Positions 15,003 to 15,120 of a stretch of DNA of 15,120 bases are shown here, one piece after another. Made by a program: the position numbers and the translations under genes. Origin of the DNA: an uncultured Alistipes sp. (lineage in GTDB: Bacteria > Bacteroidota > Bacteroidia > Bacteroidales > Rikenellaceae); the NCBI GenBank assembly GCA_900550925.1, contig URTU01000043.1, forward strand, positions 1-15,120, read 5' to 3'. Position 1 is the first letter of the stretch; every line of letters begins with the position of its first letter. Under the pieces are notes generated by a model. The model did no database searches, was not told the DNA's origin, and worked only from the letters and a program-made list of their open reading frames with translations.

Positions 15003-15120
15003 GAAGCCGCAAGAATGCTGGCAAAGCTGGCACAGGGCGGAATGCGCGATGCCATCAGCCTGTTGGAGCTGTGCGCGGGATATCACTGTAAAATCACCCC
15101 GGCGGTTGTGACCGAGGCGG
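15003..15120 (+). CDS. dnaX: DNA polymerase III gamma/tau internal fragment, fused in frame to rnpA
   Basis: Continuing in the rnpA frame, codons 43-81 read EAARMLAKLAQGGMRDAISL, then LELCAGYHCKITPAVVTEA. This matches the clamp-loader gamma/tau subunit just after its ATPase domain: the pattern LAxxAxGxxRDAxSLL is diagnostic (E. coli has LLARAAEGSLRDALSLTDQ). The SLLELCAG wording resembles Clostridia such as Oscillospiraceae, whereas Bacteroidetes DnaX normally has RDALSIFDQ. The fragment has no start of its own and runs off the window. It has no functional relation to RNase P. I infer a chimeric junction rather than a natural fusion. Confidence 0.75.

Noticed and set aside
14837..15091. 84-codon plus frame at the right edge
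   Set aside because: It overlaps the rnpA/dnaX frame in a different phase and has no family resemblance.
15003..15120. A natural RnpA-DnaX fusion protein
   Set aside because: Both parts are incomplete, functionally unrelated, and appear to come from different phyla; a chimeric join is simpler.

Overview
This window reads as a chromosomal segment of a moderately GC-rich Bacteroidales bacterium, most likely Alistipes or another Rikenellaceae. The reasons are family-level protein resemblance, gene order (DUF177-rpmF-plsX-fabH; DUF4271-hemD-rnpA), weak or absent Shine-Dalgarno sequences with A-rich leaders, and promoter-like boxes of the Bacteroidetes form TTTG-N19-TAnnTTTG. Nearly everything is housekeeping. 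I see no phage, insertion sequence, CRISPR array or defence system.

Layout. Positions 1-40 may hold the last codons of an unidentified gene. A small unrecognised protein (167-541, minus) is divergent from a lipid/ribosome cluster at 640-3607 (plus): DUF177/YceD, ribosomal protein L32 (rpmF), PlsX and FabH. A tRNA-Arg(CCT) at 3726-3797 and a strong intrinsic terminator at 3828-3862 follow. On the minus strand, lnt (lipoprotein N-acylation) precedes folC (folate glutamylation), occupying 6962 down to 4005. A 73-bp divergent promoter region separates lnt from a plus-strand run: LysE-type exporter, cmk, ispH, a two-helix membrane protein, an S41/CtpA-type protease, an orphan histidine kinase and DUF4271 (7036-13831). 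Most junctions in this run are overlaps or gaps of 13-22 bp; the exception is the cmk-ispH gap of 187 bp. hemD (13833-14828) follows, apparently with its own promoter inside the DUF4271 3' end and with an unusual basic C-terminal tail.

The most noteworthy feature is at the right edge. The reading frame starting at 14877 begins as RNase P protein (rnpA) but after about 41 codons becomes, in frame, a fragment of the DNA polymerase III gamma/tau subunit (dnaX). That fragment resembles Clostridia rather than Bacteroidales. A chimeric join (metagenome mis-assembly, or less likely a real recombination) is the simplest reading.

Other points worth attention are two purine-rich, G-run-bearing intergenic spacers (before rpmF and before ispH), the compact divergent lnt/lysE promoter region, a promoter-like box embedded in coding sequence before hemD, and the histone-H1-like tail on HemD. 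I found no convincing undescribed multi-gene system.
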